From positions 1 to 64,000 of the forward strand of contig NZ_KI912270.1 in NCBI RefSeq assembly GCF_000243415.2: 64,000 bases of DNA. Reading direction: 5' to 3'. The stretch comes from Mycolicibacterium tusciae JS617 (lineage in GTDB: Bacteria; Actinomycetota; Actinomycetes; Mycobacteriales; Mycobacteriaceae). Below the pieces are notes generated by a model. That model was not told where the DNA came from. It saw nothing but the letters and a program-made list of their open reading frames with translations, and did no database searches. Within the stretch, counting starts at the first letter, position 1; every line of letters starts with the position of its first letter. The translations under genes were made by a program, and so were the position numbers. Below are positions 7,595-16,090 of the stretch, piece by piece.

Positions 7595-8256
7595 ATCGAG
7601 TTCCGCGGCGACAAGTCTTGCCCCAACGACTCCGCGTACCCCTTGAACACCTCGACCAGCGGGATTGTGGGATCGAGTAGCCATAGGGTCTCCATTCCAT
7701 TGATAAAGGCGAGTATCTCGACGGCCTTGTTGGCCGCGTCGACATCTGGGCGGTACCGGCCGTCGCTCTGGCCTCGTTTGATGAGATCGATGATGATGTT
7801 CACCGCTTCGCGGTAGCGATGGTGCAGTCGGTCGTGCAGCGGCGCATCGGGGGCAATGTTCTCGACCAGCAGCACCGTGAAAGTGCCGACCAATTCGGGT
7901 GCGCGGTCGAACCGCTCGGGTACGCGGCCGAGTTCGGTGACCAGATCGCCGGAGCGGTAGTCCGCGTGGATCTCGTCGTCGGCGTCGCGGGCGTCGAGAA
8001 CAGCGTTGAGCAGCTGCTCCTTGGATTCGAAATGGTGCAGCAGCCCCGCCGGTGTCACGCCTGCTTCCTTGGCGATCTGCGCCAACGAGGTGTTTCGCCA
8101 GCCGTTGCGCGCCAACAGCCGCTCAGCCACAGCGAGTATCCGCTGCCTGCGATCCTCGCCCTTTGCGAGGAGGCTGTCATAGGGCCTGCGATGTGGGCCC
8201 CCGCCCGAAGGGCCGGGGACGCTCGCGCGAAGAGCCGAGGACTCTGGGGCTGACAC
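7591..8256 (-). CDS. TetR family transcriptional regulator
   Basis: 221 residues. The N terminus is Pro/Gly-rich and disordered for about 30 residues, then the TetR helix-turn-helix reads SLAQIAKEAGVTPAGLLHHFESKEQLL. The C domain has WLLDPTIPLVEVFKGY near the end. The start is GTG 8256, five bases after AAGGAG; the reading frame stays open further upstream but has no such support. It is followed by the coupled unknown gene. The IS element sits about 100 bp upstream, between it and the leftward beta-oxidation operon, so any earlier link with that operon may have been broken. Confidence 0.85.
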   Translation of the reverse strand: MSAPESSALRASVPGPSGGGPHRRPYDSLLAKGEDRRQRILAVAERLLARNGWRNTSLAQIAKEAGVTPAGLLHHFESKEQLLNAVLDARDADDEIHADYRSGDLVTELGRVPERFDRAPELVGTFTVLLVENIAPDAPLHDRLHHRYREAVNIIIDLIKRGQSDGRYRPDVDAANKAVEILAFINGMETLWLLDPTIPLVEVFKGYAESLGQDLSPRNSM

Positions 8257-8276
8257 CGGGACTCCTTCGTTGAACC

Positions 8277-8304
8277 AACCTAGTGAACACACAGTAGGTA
8301 GGTT
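8277..8304. promoter_or_regulatory. Possible operator upstream of TetR
   Basis: AACCTA at 8277-8282 and TAGGTT at 8299-8304 form 6-bp inverted arms about 20 bp upstream of the TetR start at 8256. The inner bases are not symmetric, so support is modest. Confidence 0.3.
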
Positions 8305-8358
8305 TGGCCATTGTGACAAGGGTCTCAGCAATATTGATCGTGATTTCGGTGCGTAAAC

Positions 8359-8373
8359 ATTCGCTGGGCGAAC
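8359..8373. repeat. Target-site duplication, left copy
   Basis: ATTCGCTGGGCGAAC is repeated exactly at 9705-9719, directly flanking the IS ends. Fifteen identical base pairs on both sides show a simple insertion with no later rearrangement. Confidence 0.85.
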
Positions 8374-8378
8374 TGTGG

Positions 8379-8425
8379 TGTCTCGGGACATCGCTGACAC
8401 TTTTGTCTTGGGACATCGCTGACAC
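8379..8425. repeat. Doubled terminal repeat, left IS end
   Basis: Two direct copies of a 22-bp motif (8379-8400 and 8404-8425), both ending GGGACATCGCTGACAC, are separated by 3 bp. They are candidate paired transposase-binding sites. Confidence 0.8.
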
Positions 8426-9622
8426 TCATGGTGCCGGTTTGGGCTCGCGAGTGCGATAGGTACGGGTGTTTGGTTCGGCGGGTTGGTGGTAGCGGGCGGG
8501 GTCGGCGGTGAATGCGCGGACGAGTCGGTTGCCGCTGAAGATCGCGATGTGGTCACCGTCGCGGATGACGTCGCATTCGTGGCCGGCCCAGCGCAGGCCG
8601 ACGTTGATCCTGTAGGGCGCAGCGCACACGTAGCCCGACTGCTCGCCGACGGTGTGGTGGCTGACGAACACGGGTGCGGGAAGTGGGCGGTCGGCTGGGC
8701 GGGCCTTGGCGGTGGCGTGAAACGCCTCGGCCGGGGTGGCTCCACGCAGCGCACGGTGGGGCCGTTGGTGGTTGTAGAAGCTGCGGAACTCCTCGAGCAG
8801 GTCGTTGAGTTCGGCGACGGTGGCCGCCGGGTCCCGCGCGGACAGCCACTTCTTCAGTGTCTGCCAGAACCGCTCGATCTTGCCGCAGGTCTGCGGATGA
8901 AACGGTGCCGAGTTGATCGTGCGCACACCAAGGGCGCGCAGGTTGATCTCGAACGCCGATTCATGCGCATGGAATCTACCGGTGTAGACGATTCCGTTGT
9001 CCGACAACGACATCGACGGTATCCCACACTCGTCGATACCAGCCATGATGACCGACCAGACGAGGTCACCGTCGGCGTCGCCGGCATCGGCGCGCAACCC
9101 CACGGCATAGCGGGAGTGGTCATCGAGGCTGCCCGCGATGGCCACCGCACTGCCACCGGCAAGCCACCATCCGGTCCAATCTGACTGCCAGCATTCATTG
9201 GGCCGCGCGAACACGAACCGCTTCGTCGCCGACTTCGGACGTTTCTGCGGCTGCGGGGTGATCAGCCCGCGGCGGGTCAGGATCTGCCACACCGTCGACG
9301 GCGACGGCACTGCCTGCACACCGTCGCGTTGCAATGACCACACGATCGATTGGGCGCCGTGATCTCGCCCCTGCTCGATCAACTGTTTGCGGCGGCGCAC
9401 CACCAGGTCCTCGACCTCGGGGCAGGTCTGACCCGGCGAGGTCAATGGCCGTCGGGACCGATCCTGCAGCCCGTCGATCCCACCGTCACGGAAGCGCCCA
9501 CGAAACTTGTAGAACGTCTGCCGACTGATGTGCTCGCGGCGACAGAACTCCGCCACGTTGTCCACTTGCCCGGCCAACGCCGCAGCCATCCGAATGTCCA
9601 TTGCCGTCACCTTCTGGGCCAT
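8426..9622 (-). CDS. IS481-family DDE transposase
   Basis: 398 residues. The N-terminal helix-turn-helix (VAEFCRREHISRQTFYKFRGRF) is followed by an integrase core with the DDE triad in WQSDWTG (Asp148), SLSDNGIVY (Asp208) and CGKIERFWQTLKKWL (Glu250), then FYNHQRPHRALRGATPAEAF, typical of IS481/IS3-type enzymes. It cuts and inserts the element by recognising the doubled terminal repeats. The frame is intact at full family length, so the element may still be mobile. ATG 9622 is the only sensible start. Confidence 0.93.
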   Translation of the reverse strand: MAQKVTAMDIRMAAALAGQVDNVAEFCRREHISRQTFYKFRGRFRDGGIDGLQDRSRRPLTSPGQTCPEVEDLVVRRRKQLIEQGRDHGAQSIVWSLQRDGVQAVPSPSTVWQILTRRGLITPQPQKRPKSATKRFVFARPNECWQSDWTGWWLAGGSAVAIAGSLDDHSRYAVGLRADAGDADGDLVWSVIMAGIDECGIPSMSLSDNGIVYTGRFHAHESAFEINLRALGVRTINSAPFHPQTCGKIERFWQTLKKWLSARDPAATVAELNDLLEEFRSFYNHQRPHRALRGATPAEAFHATAKARPADRPLPAPVFVSHHTVGEQSGYVCAAPYRINVGLRWAGHECDVIRDGDHIAIFSGNRLVRAFTADPARYHQPAEPNTRTYRTREPKPAP

Positions 9623-9650
9623 GAACCATCGTGGTCGAGGCCCTACTCAG

Positions 9651-9699
9651 GTGTCAGCGATGTCTCAAGACATACCGGTGTCAGCGATGTCCCCGAACA
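9651..9699. repeat. Doubled terminal repeat, right IS end
   Basis: Two copies of the 22-bp end motif (9651-9672 and 9678-9699), inverted relative to the left end and both starting GTGTCAGCGATGTC. The spacing is 5 bp here against 3 bp on the left. Confidence 0.8.
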
Positions 9700-9704
9700 G
9701 GACA

Positions 9705-9719
9705 ATTCGCTGGGCGAAC
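9705..9719. repeat. Target-site duplication, right copy
   Basis: An exact copy of the 15-bp sequence at 8359-8373, adjoining the right IS end. Confidence 0.85.
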
Positions 9720-9749
9720 GTCGGCGCACCGAATCGCCAGGTCAGGAAG

Positions 9750-10898
9750 TCAGAGGCCGAGCGACTTGGCGATCATCACCTTCATCACTTCGCTGGTTCC
9801 GGCGTAGATCCGGGCCACGCGCGCATCGGTGTACAGCCGGGCGATCGGATACTCCATCATGTAGCCGTACCCGCCGAACAGTTGCAGGCACCGGTCGATC
9901 ACCCGCTGCTGCATCTCCGTGCAGAACAACTTCACCCGCGCCGCATCGGCGGGCAGCAACTCCCCCTCGACATGCAGGGAGATCGCCCGGTCGAGCATGG
10001 CCTGGGCCGCTTCGACCTCCGTCGAGCAGGCGGCCAGCTCGAACTTCGTGTTCTGGAATGACGCGACCGGGGTTCCGAATGCCTTACGGTTCTTGGTGTA
10101 GTCGATCGCCGCGGCGATGGCCGACCGCGCCTGCGACACCGATCCCACCGCAACCGTGAGCCGCTCCTGAGGCAGGTTGTGGCCGAGGTAGCCGAAGGCC
10201 TCACCTTCCTCGCCGAGCATGTTGGCCGCGGGCACGCGCACGTCGACGAAGGACAGCTCGGCGGTGTCCTGTACTTTGCAGCCCATTTTCTCCAGCTCGC
10301 GGCCCCGGGTGAATCCGGGCATGCCGTCCTCGACCACGAACAGCGTCAAGCCCTTGCGGCGGTTGTCCGGATCGGTCGCGGTGCGGGCCACCACGATCAC
10401 CAGGTCTGCCTGCATGCCGCCGGTGATGAATGTCTTGGCACCGTTGATGATCCAGTCGTCACCGTCTCGCACCGCGGTGGTCCGCATCCCCGCCAAGTCG
10501 GACCCGGTACCCGGTTCGGTCATCGCGACCGCGGTCAGCAGTTCGCCTGCCGCCAGCCCTGGGAACCACCGCTTGCGCTGCTCTTCGTTCGCGTAGTGCA
10601 GGAAGTACGGCAGGATCACCTCGAGTTGGGTGCGCACCGTCGACAGCGTCACCAGCGCACGTGCCGCCTCTTCCTGCATGACGACGAAATAGCGGTAATC
10701 CGGTTCACCGCCGCCGCCGTACTCCTCGGGAATGGCTGTACCCAGCAGACCCAGCGACCCCATCTGCTTGAACACCTCGCGCGGCATGCGTCCGCCCTTT
10801 TCCCACTCGGGATAGTGCGGAACCACCTCCTTCTCGACGAAACCGCGGGCGAGCTCGCGGAAGGCTTCGTGGTCTTCGGTGAACAGATCTCGGCGCAC
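9750..10898 (-). CDS. Acyl-CoA dehydrogenase
   Basis: 382 residues, full-length ACAD. The FAD/substrate signatures are AVAMTEPGTGSDLAGM and WIINGAKTFITGG; the C-terminal GGYGYMMEYPIARLYTDARVARIYAGTSEVM is typical of the family. The YEGT glutamate position reads YAGT, as in isovaleryl-CoA-type dehydrogenases whose base lies elsewhere. It inserts the alpha-beta double bond using FAD. The start is GTG 10898 with GAGGAG five bases upstream. It is the last gene of the leftward beta-oxidation operon; the IS has landed about 45 bp past its stop without damaging it. Confidence 0.92.
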   Translation of the reverse strand: MRRDLFTEDHEAFRELARGFVEKEVVPHYPEWEKGGRMPREVFKQMGSLGLLGTAIPEEYGGGGEPDYRYFVVMQEEAARALVTLSTVRTQLEVILPYFLHYANEEQRKRWFPGLAAGELLTAVAMTEPGTGSDLAGMRTTAVRDGDDWIINGAKTFITGGMQADLVIVVARTATDPDNRRKGLTLFVVEDGMPGFTRGRELEKMGCKVQDTAELSFVDVRVPAANMLGEEGEAFGYLGHNLPQERLTVAVGSVSQARSAIAAAIDYTKNRKAFGTPVASFQNTKFELAACSTEVEAAQAMLDRAISLHVEGELLPADAARVKLFCTEMQQRVIDRCLQLFGGYGYMMEYPIARLYTDARVARIYAGTSEVMKVMIAKSLGL

Positions 10899-10926
10899 TT
10901 GAACTCCTCAGCGTCCTCGTCGGAAA

Positions 10927-12072
10927 TTATGCGATGAGTTCGACAACGGTGGCGTTGGCTGTGCCGCCGCCCTCGCACATGGTCTGCAGCCCGAAGCGGA
11001 TGTCGTTGTCGCGCATGTGATTGAGCATGCGGGTCATCAACACCGCGCCCGATGCTCCCAGCGGGTGGCCGAGTGCTATGGCGCCGCCGAGCGGGTTGAG
11101 TTTCGCCTCGTCGGCACCGGTCTCGGCAAGCCAGGCCAACGGCACGGGGGCGAAGGCCTCGTTCACCTCGAACACGCCGACCTCGTCGATTCCGATGCCC
11201 GCCTTGTGCAAGACCTTCTCGGTGGCAGGTATCGGGCCGGTCAGCATCAGCACGGGATCCGCGCCGGTGACCGCGCCGGCACGGTAGTGCGCGATCGGCC
11301 GCAGCCCCATCGCGATCGCGTTCTCCGCGGTCATGATCAGCAGCGCGGCGGCGCCGTCGGAGATCTGCGACGAGTTGCCCGCGTGGATGACACCGTCCTC
11401 CTTGAAGGCAGGCTTGAGCCCGGCGAGCTTCTCAACGGTGCTCCCCCGCCGCACCCCCTCGTCGGCCACGACGGGCTCGCCATCGGTGAAGACCGGCATG
11501 ATCTGCGTCTCGAACGCGCCGCTGTCCTGGGCGGCGGCGGCCAGCTCATGTGAGCGCACCGAGTACTCGTCGAGCCGGGTTCGGTCGAATCCCCACTTCT
11601 GCGAGATCAACTCCGCTGAGATGCCTTGGTTGAACGAGAAATCGCCATAGCGTTCAAGCACTCTCGGGCCATAGGGCATGCCGCTCGCCCGGGCCGACCC
11701 CAACGGCACCCGGCTCATCACCTCGACCCCGCCCGCTACGACGACGTCCTGCTGACCCGACATGACCGCCTGCACGGCGAAGTCCAGCGCCTGCTGGCTC
11801 GACCCGCAAGCTCGGTTGACGGTCGTGCCCGGGATACTCTCCGGCCAGCCCGCGGCCAGCACTGAATAGCGCCCGATGTTGCTCGACTGGTCACCGACCT
11901 GCGATACGCAGCCCCACACCACGTCATCGACGATCTCGGGATCGATGCCCGCGCGCTCCACCAGCGCGTTGAGCACGATGGCGGACAGGTCGGCGGCATG
12001 CATATCCGCCAGTCCCCCATTGCGCTTGCCGACGGCGGTGCGCACCGCCTCGACGATTACCGTTTCACGCAT
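10927..12072 (-). CDS. Thiolase (acetyl-CoA C-acyltransferase)
   Basis: 381 residues. The nucleophile is Cys89 in TTVNRACGSSQQAL. The active-site His motif is ALGHPLGASGAVLM, and the C-terminal CEGGGTANATV supplies the second Cys of the CxGGG loop. It should cleave a 3-ketoacyl-CoA to acetyl- or propionyl-CoA plus a shortened acyl-CoA. The start is ATG 12072 (RETVIVEAVRTAVGK follows), with GGAG seven bases upstream; the reading frame extends further but would overlap the hydratase gene. It is the terminal enzyme of a nearly complete beta-oxidation set here. Confidence 0.93.
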   Translation of the reverse strand: MRETVIVEAVRTAVGKRNGGLADMHAADLSAIVLNALVERAGIDPEIVDDVVWGCVSQVGDQSSNIGRYSVLAAGWPESIPGTTVNRACGSSQQALDFAVQAVMSGQQDVVVAGGVEVMSRVPLGSARASGMPYGPRVLERYGDFSFNQGISAELISQKWGFDRTRLDEYSVRSHELAAAAQDSGAFETQIMPVFTDGEPVVADEGVRRGSTVEKLAGLKPAFKEDGVIHAGNSSQISDGAAALLIMTAENAIAMGLRPIAHYRAGAVTGADPVLMLTGPIPATEKVLHKAGIGIDEVGVFEVNEAFAPVPLAWLAETGADEAKLNPLGGAIALGHPLGASGAVLMTRMLNHMRDNDIRFGLQTMCEGGGTANATVVELIA

Positions 12073-12076
12073 CTTG

Positions 12077-12874
12077 CTACTCCGATCTGGGCGGCACGGC
12101 CCATCGACCAGTGAACGCCGCGTCACGCTTCTGCGCGAACGCCGCGTATGCCTCCGTTGAGTCTGCTGTGGCGAAGTTGCCCGGTTGCGCGCGGGCCTCG
12201 TTGGCCAGCGCTTCGCGCAGTGTCACGGCTGCGCCGTCGTTGAGAAGGGCCTTGCTCTGCGCCAATGCGACGGGTGGACCCGCGGCCAAGCGGCCCGCGA
12301 GTTCGGCGACGAACGCATCGATCTCGTCGGCCGCCTTGATCCACGTGACCAATCCCAGCGACCGCGCCTCGTCCGCGTCGATCATGTCGGCCAGCAGCAC
12401 CAGCCGCTTGGCCTGCTGCAGACCTACGAGCTTGGGCAACAGCCACGAACCTCCGAGATCGACCGACAGGCCCCGCTTGGAAAAGATCTGGCAGAACCGC
12501 GACTCCGGCGTCGCCACCACCAAGTCACAACCGAGCGCCAGGTTCCACCCCGCGCCGACGGCCACACCGTTCACTTTCGCAACGGTCGGAACGGTGAGTT
12601 CGTGCAGTGCGAGCGCAACCTCGGTGAGCCGGCGCAGCTTGTGACGGGGATGAATGGCCTCGCCCGTGGAGATGTCCGCACCGGAGCAGAACGCGCCGCC
12701 GGCCCCCGTGATCACCAGTGCTCGCAGTTCAGTGTCTCGCGCGGCGTCGCGCAGGGCGTCGGCCAATTCCTCCCACAGCGCTGCGTTGATCGCGTTCTTG
12801 CGATCGGGCCGATTCAGCGTGAGGGTCCGCACGCCATCGCGATCGGAGGTCAACAGCACCTGGTCAGAGCTCAC
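12077..12874 (-). CDS. Enoyl-CoA hydratase/isomerase family protein
   Basis: 265 residues with crotonase-fold signatures: oxyanion-hole segments GAGGAFCSGADIS and VNGVAVGAGWNLALGCDLVVA, then LSVDLGGSWLLPKLVGLQQAK. It hydrates a trans-2-enoyl-CoA or isomerises its double bond. Asp (SVDLGG) stands at one of the catalytic Glu positions of canonical hydratases, so isomerase or a specialised activity is possible. GTG 12874 overlaps the CoA-transferase stop (GTGA), and the thiolase follows 4 nt after its stop. Confidence 0.9.
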   Translation of the reverse strand: MSSDQVLLTSDRDGVRTLTLNRPDRKNAINAALWEELADALRDAARDTELRALVITGAGGAFCSGADISTGEAIHPRHKLRRLTEVALALHELTVPTVAKVNGVAVGAGWNLALGCDLVVATPESRFCQIFSKRGLSVDLGGSWLLPKLVGLQQAKRLVLLADMIDADEARSLGLVTWIKAADEIDAFVAELAGRLAAGPPVALAQSKALLNDGAAVTLREALANEARAQPGNFATADSTEAYAAFAQKRDAAFTGRWAVPPRSE

Positions 12875-14085
12875 GAGTACGTCGGCCCGATCACGCCGTC
12901 GGCCCGAAGCCTGCTGAGTTCGTCTGTAGTCAGGCCTAATTCACCGAGGACGGTGTCGGTGTGCTCACCCAGCCCTGGCACCGCACCCATCGGCTGTTCG
13001 TATCCACTGATGACCGGCGGTGGCCGCAATGCCTGGATGTCGCCGGCCGGTGTGCCCACCGTGCGCCAGCGGTCACGGGCGGTCAATTGAGGATGGACGA
13101 CCACTTCGCTAGGCAAGTTGTAGCGCGAGTTACCGATGCCCGCGGTGTCGGCGATCTTCTGGATATCAGCGAGATCATGCTGCGCACACCAGGATCCGAT
13201 CGCCTGGTCCAGGATTTCCCGGTGTCCGCAACGTCCGGGATTAGTAGCGAACCGCGGATCGTCGGCCAGGTCGGGTCGATCGATGATCTCCCTGGCGACC
13301 CGCTGCCACTCGCGGTCGTTTGTCGTCCCGAGCACCACCGTCTGACCATCGCGGGTTCCAAATGCACCGTAGGGCGCCACCGCGGGCGATCCGACGCCAA
13401 GGGGCTGCTGGTCGATGCCCGAATGCTGGGTGTAGGTCAGCGCGTAGCCCATGACGTCGGTCATCACATCGAACAGGCTCAGTTCTACCGAAGGTGTTGC
13501 GGCGCCCTCTGGACGTTTTCCCCGCGCGAACAACAGCGCGAGAATCGAGATCGCGGCGTACAGACCCGTCGTGAAGTCCGCCATCGCAGGCCCTGGCTTG
13601 GCGGGCATTCCGGGATAACCAGTGATGGCGCACGATCCCGATTCTGCTTGCACAAGAAGGTCATACGCGCGCTTGTGGGAGATGGGCCCGCCTGGTCCGT
13701 AGCCGTCGATCTCGACGGGAATGACGTTGGGGTGGCGCAGCGCCAGATCGGCGGAGGATATGCCCATCCGGGCCGTGGATCCCGGCGCGAGGTTCGACAC
13801 GAATGCATCGGCCTTGTCGATAAGCCGGTGCAGCAGATCCATCCCCTCCGGTGATTTCGTGTTCAGGGTGACCGACTCCTTACCCCGGTTGCACCACACG
13901 AAGTGTGCAGCAAGGCCGCCGGGGCCGTTCACGACGTCGTCGTAGGCGCGGGCGAAGTCGCCGCCGTTGGGGTTCTCCACCTTGATCACGCGCGCACCGA
14001 AATCGGCGAGCACGCGAGTACACATCGGGGCGGCGACGGCCTGCTCCATCGCAACGACGGTCACGCCCGCCAACGGCGCATTCAT
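12871..14085 (-). CDS. CaiB/BaiF (class III) CoA-transferase
   Basis: 404 residues, the usual length for one family III CoA-transferase subunit. It begins PLAGVTVVAMEQAVAAPMCTRVLADFGARVIKVE, the family hallmark, and keeps the catalytic Asp in MADFTTGLYAAISIL. It would activate a carboxylic acid by transferring CoA from another thioester, feeding the ACAD, hydratase and thiolase genes around it. It lies 4 nt after the SDR stop and overlaps the hydratase by 4 nt, inside one polycistronic unit. Confidence 0.93.
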   Translation of the reverse strand: MNAPLAGVTVVAMEQAVAAPMCTRVLADFGARVIKVENPNGGDFARAYDDVVNGPGGLAAHFVWCNRGKESVTLNTKSPEGMDLLHRLIDKADAFVSNLAPGSTARMGISSADLALRHPNVIPVEIDGYGPGGPISHKRAYDLLVQAESGSCAITGYPGMPAKPGPAMADFTTGLYAAISILALLFARGKRPEGAATPSVELSLFDVMTDVMGYALTYTQHSGIDQQPLGVGSPAVAPYGAFGTRDGQTVVLGTTNDREWQRVAREIIDRPDLADDPRFATNPGRCGHREILDQAIGSWCAQHDLADIQKIADTAGIGNSRYNLPSEVVVHPQLTARDRWRTVGTPAGDIQALRPPPVISGYEQPMGAVPGLGEHTDTVLGELGLTTDELSRLRADGVIGPTYS

Positions 14086-14089
14086 CCGG

Positions 14090-14854
14090 CTACATCACCA
14101 TGCCGCCGTCGACCGGCAGCACCTGCCCGGTGATGTAGGACGCCGCGTCGGACGCCATGAAGACAAATGCACCTGCGACCTCGGACGGCTCGGCCCAGCG
14201 CTTCAGCGGGATGCGGTTCATCATGTTGGCCGCGAACTTCTCGTTGGTGCGGATGGTCTCCGTCATTGGCGTCGCGGCAAGCGGCGCAAGGGCGTTCACC
14301 ATGATGTTCTTCGAGGCGAGCTCGCGAGCGAGTGATTTCGTGAAGCCGATGAGGCCGGCCTTTGCCGCGGAGTAGTTGACCTGGCCGAGAGTTCCGGTGA
14401 GGCCCGCTGCCGACGTCACGTTGATGATGCGGCCGGTGCCGTCCGTCGGAATGTGCGGCAAGGCGGCCTGGGTGCAGTGAAACGTGCCCATGACGTGAAT
14501 GTCGAACGTCAATCGGAACGTCTCGTCGGTCAACTTGCCGAACATCGCGGGGGACGTGACACCGGCATTGTTGACCAGGATGTGCAGCGCTCCCCCGCCG
14601 AGCCCCGCGGCCTGTGCGGCCGCCGCCTCCGCAGCCCCGCGATCGCTCACGTCGAGCGCGCATGAGTCAGCCTTGCCGCCATTCGCGCGGATACGTTCCG
14701 CCACAGCCGATGCCGCGTCGGCATTGATGTCGGTCACGAGGACCGCGGCCCCCGCGTCGGCCAGTGCCGCCGCAACCGCTGCCCCGATGCCACCGCCTGC
14801 GCCCGCACCGGTGACCAGCGCCGCACGGCCGGTCAAATCGAAATAGCTGGGCAT
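14090..14854 (-). CDS. SDR family oxidoreductase (3-hydroxyacyl-CoA dehydrogenase-like)
   Basis: 254 residues. The Rossmann motif TGAGAGGGIGAAV, NNAG, the catalytic YSAAK and TGQVLPVDGG mark a classical SDR. In this operon it is the best candidate for the 3-hydroxyacyl-CoA to 3-ketoacyl-CoA step, since no FadB-type dehydrogenase is present (inference). ATG 14854 shares one base with the ACAD stop (TGATG), so the two are translationally coupled. Confidence 0.87.
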   Translation of the reverse strand: MPSYFDLTGRAALVTGAGAGGGIGAAVAAALADAGAAVLVTDINADAASAVAERIRANGGKADSCALDVSDRGAAEAAAAQAAGLGGGALHILVNNAGVTSPAMFGKLTDETFRLTFDIHVMGTFHCTQAALPHIPTDGTGRIINVTSAAGLTGTLGQVNYSAAKAGLIGFTKSLARELASKNIMVNALAPLAATPMTETIRTNEKFAANMMNRIPLKRWAEPSEVAGAFVFMASDAASYITGQVLPVDGGMVM

Positions 14855-16068
14855 CAGTAGCTCCTTGGCATTCCGAGTACGTGTTCGCCAAGGAAGTTCA
14901 GGATCATCTCCTGGCTCACCGGCGCGATCTTCATCAGGCGCGATTCACGGAAGTACCGCGACACGTGGTACTCCTCGGAGTATCCCATCCCGCCATGCAG
15001 CTGAAGCGCACGGTCGGCTGCGCCGAATCCAGCGTCCGCACACAGGTATTTGGCGGTATTGGCCTCGCGTCCGCAGGGCTTTCCGTTGTCATAGAGCCAG
15101 GACGCCTTGCGCAGCACGAGTTCGGCGGCGTCCAGGCGCGCCAACGAATCGGCAAGCGGGAACTGCAATCCCTGGTTCATGCCGATCGGACGGTCGAAGA
15201 CGATGCGCTCGTTGCCGTACTTGACGGCCTTTTCCAACGCCACACGACCAATGCCCAATGCCTCGGCCGCAATCAGCATTCGTTCCGGGTTGAGCCCGTC
15301 GAGGATGTACTTGAACCCCTTGCCCTCCTCGCCGACACGGTCGGATTCCGAAACGACGAGGTCGTCGATGAAGACCTCGTTGGAGCTCACGGCATTTCGA
15401 CCCATCTTCTTGATCGGCCGGATGTCGACGTGGTCGCGATCCAGATCGGTCAGGAAGAGCGTCATACCGTCGGTCTTCTTGGTGACCTGATCGAATGGCG
15501 TGGTGCGGGTGAGCAGGAGAATCTTCTCTGATTCCAGCGCCTTGGAGATCCACACCTTTCGGCCGTTGATCCGGTATTTGTCACCCTCGCGCTTGGCGAA
15601 GGTGGTGATGCGCGAGGTATCAAGTCCCGCACCGGGTTCGGTGACTCCGAAACACACGTGGAGATCACCGTTGACGATGCGCGGCAGCGTCGCGGCCTTG
15701 AGTTCGTCGGAGCCGTGTTTGACGACGGGCTGCATCCCGAAGATTGTGAGGTGGATAGCGCTGGCGCCGTTCATCGCTGCGCCGGACCGCGCGACCTCCT
15801 CGAGCAGGAGGGTCGCCTCGGTAATGCCCATCCCGTGCCCGCCGTACTCCTCGGGGATGGTCATTCCCAGCCACCCGCCGGAGGCGATCGCGTCGTAGAA
15901 CTCCTGTGGGAATTCGTGCGCCAGGTCTTTTTTCATCCAGTATTCGTCGTCAAACCTGCTGCACAGCTCCGCGACGGATTTCCGGATGATCTGCTGATCC
16001 TCGGTCAGCTCGAAGCTCATACCCCCGTTGAATCCCGGGTCGCTCCGCTCCTGCCCTCCGCTGGCCAC
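14854..16068 (-). CDS. Acyl-CoA dehydrogenase
   Basis: About 404 residues. MSFELTEDQQIIRKSVAEL, CFGVTEPGAGLDTSR, RINGRKVWISKA and GGMGYSEEYHVSRYFRESR give full ACAD architecture. The usual EGTSE loop reads APVSQEM, so the catalytic base must lie elsewhere. Two starts are possible. GTG 16068 has a strong AGAGGAG five bases upstream and is used here; ATG 16020 gives the family-typical N terminus but only a weak GGGGG. A nested palindrome sits 11 bp upstream of the Shine-Dalgarno, separating this operon part from the amidohydrolase gene. Confidence 0.9.
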   Translation of the reverse strand: MASGGQERSDPGFNGGMSFELTEDQQIIRKSVAELCSRFDDEYWMKKDLAHEFPQEFYDAIASGGWLGMTIPEEYGGHGMGITEATLLLEEVARSGAAMNGASAIHLTIFGMQPVVKHGSDELKAATLPRIVNGDLHVCFGVTEPGAGLDTSRITTFAKREGDKYRINGRKVWISKALESEKILLLTRTTPFDQVTKKTDGMTLFLTDLDRDHVDIRPIKKMGRNAVSSNEVFIDDLVVSESDRVGEEGKGFKYILDGLNPERMLIAAEALGIGRVALEKAVKYGNERIVFDRPIGMNQGLQFPLADSLARLDAAELVLRKASWLYDNGKPCGREANTAKYLCADAGFGAADRALQLHGGMGYSEEYHVSRYFRESRLMKIAPVSQEMILNFLGEHVLGMPRSY

Positions 16069-16090
16069 GTGTTCTCCTCTGATTGCATAC

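Larger units (their letters stand above)
8374..9704 (-). mobile_element. Complete IS481-family insertion sequence (1331 bp)
   Basis: The element starts TGTGG and ends GGACA (TGT...ACA termini) and is flanked by a perfect 15-bp direct repeat. The outer inverted ends are about 27 bp, sharing GGGACATCGCTGACAC in the inner part. A second copy of the same 22-bp end motif lies just inside each terminus (8404-8425 and 9651-9672), so each end carries two direct copies. It holds one intact transposase gene transcribed leftward, and its stop abuts the inner left repeat. The perfect duplication and intact gene suggest recent insertion. Confidence 0.9.
8345..9733. repeat. Nested palindrome split by the IS element
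   Basis: The outer arms TTCGGTGCG (8345-8353) and CGCACCGAA (9725-9733) are perfect complements now 1.37 kb apart. Removing the IS and one copy of the duplicated target rejoins them around TTCGC-TGG-GCGAA. The original element was thus a compact nested hairpin of about 43 bp downstream of the leftward ACAD gene, probably a terminator-like intergenic repeat related in form to the one at 16091-16170. Confidence 0.6.
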
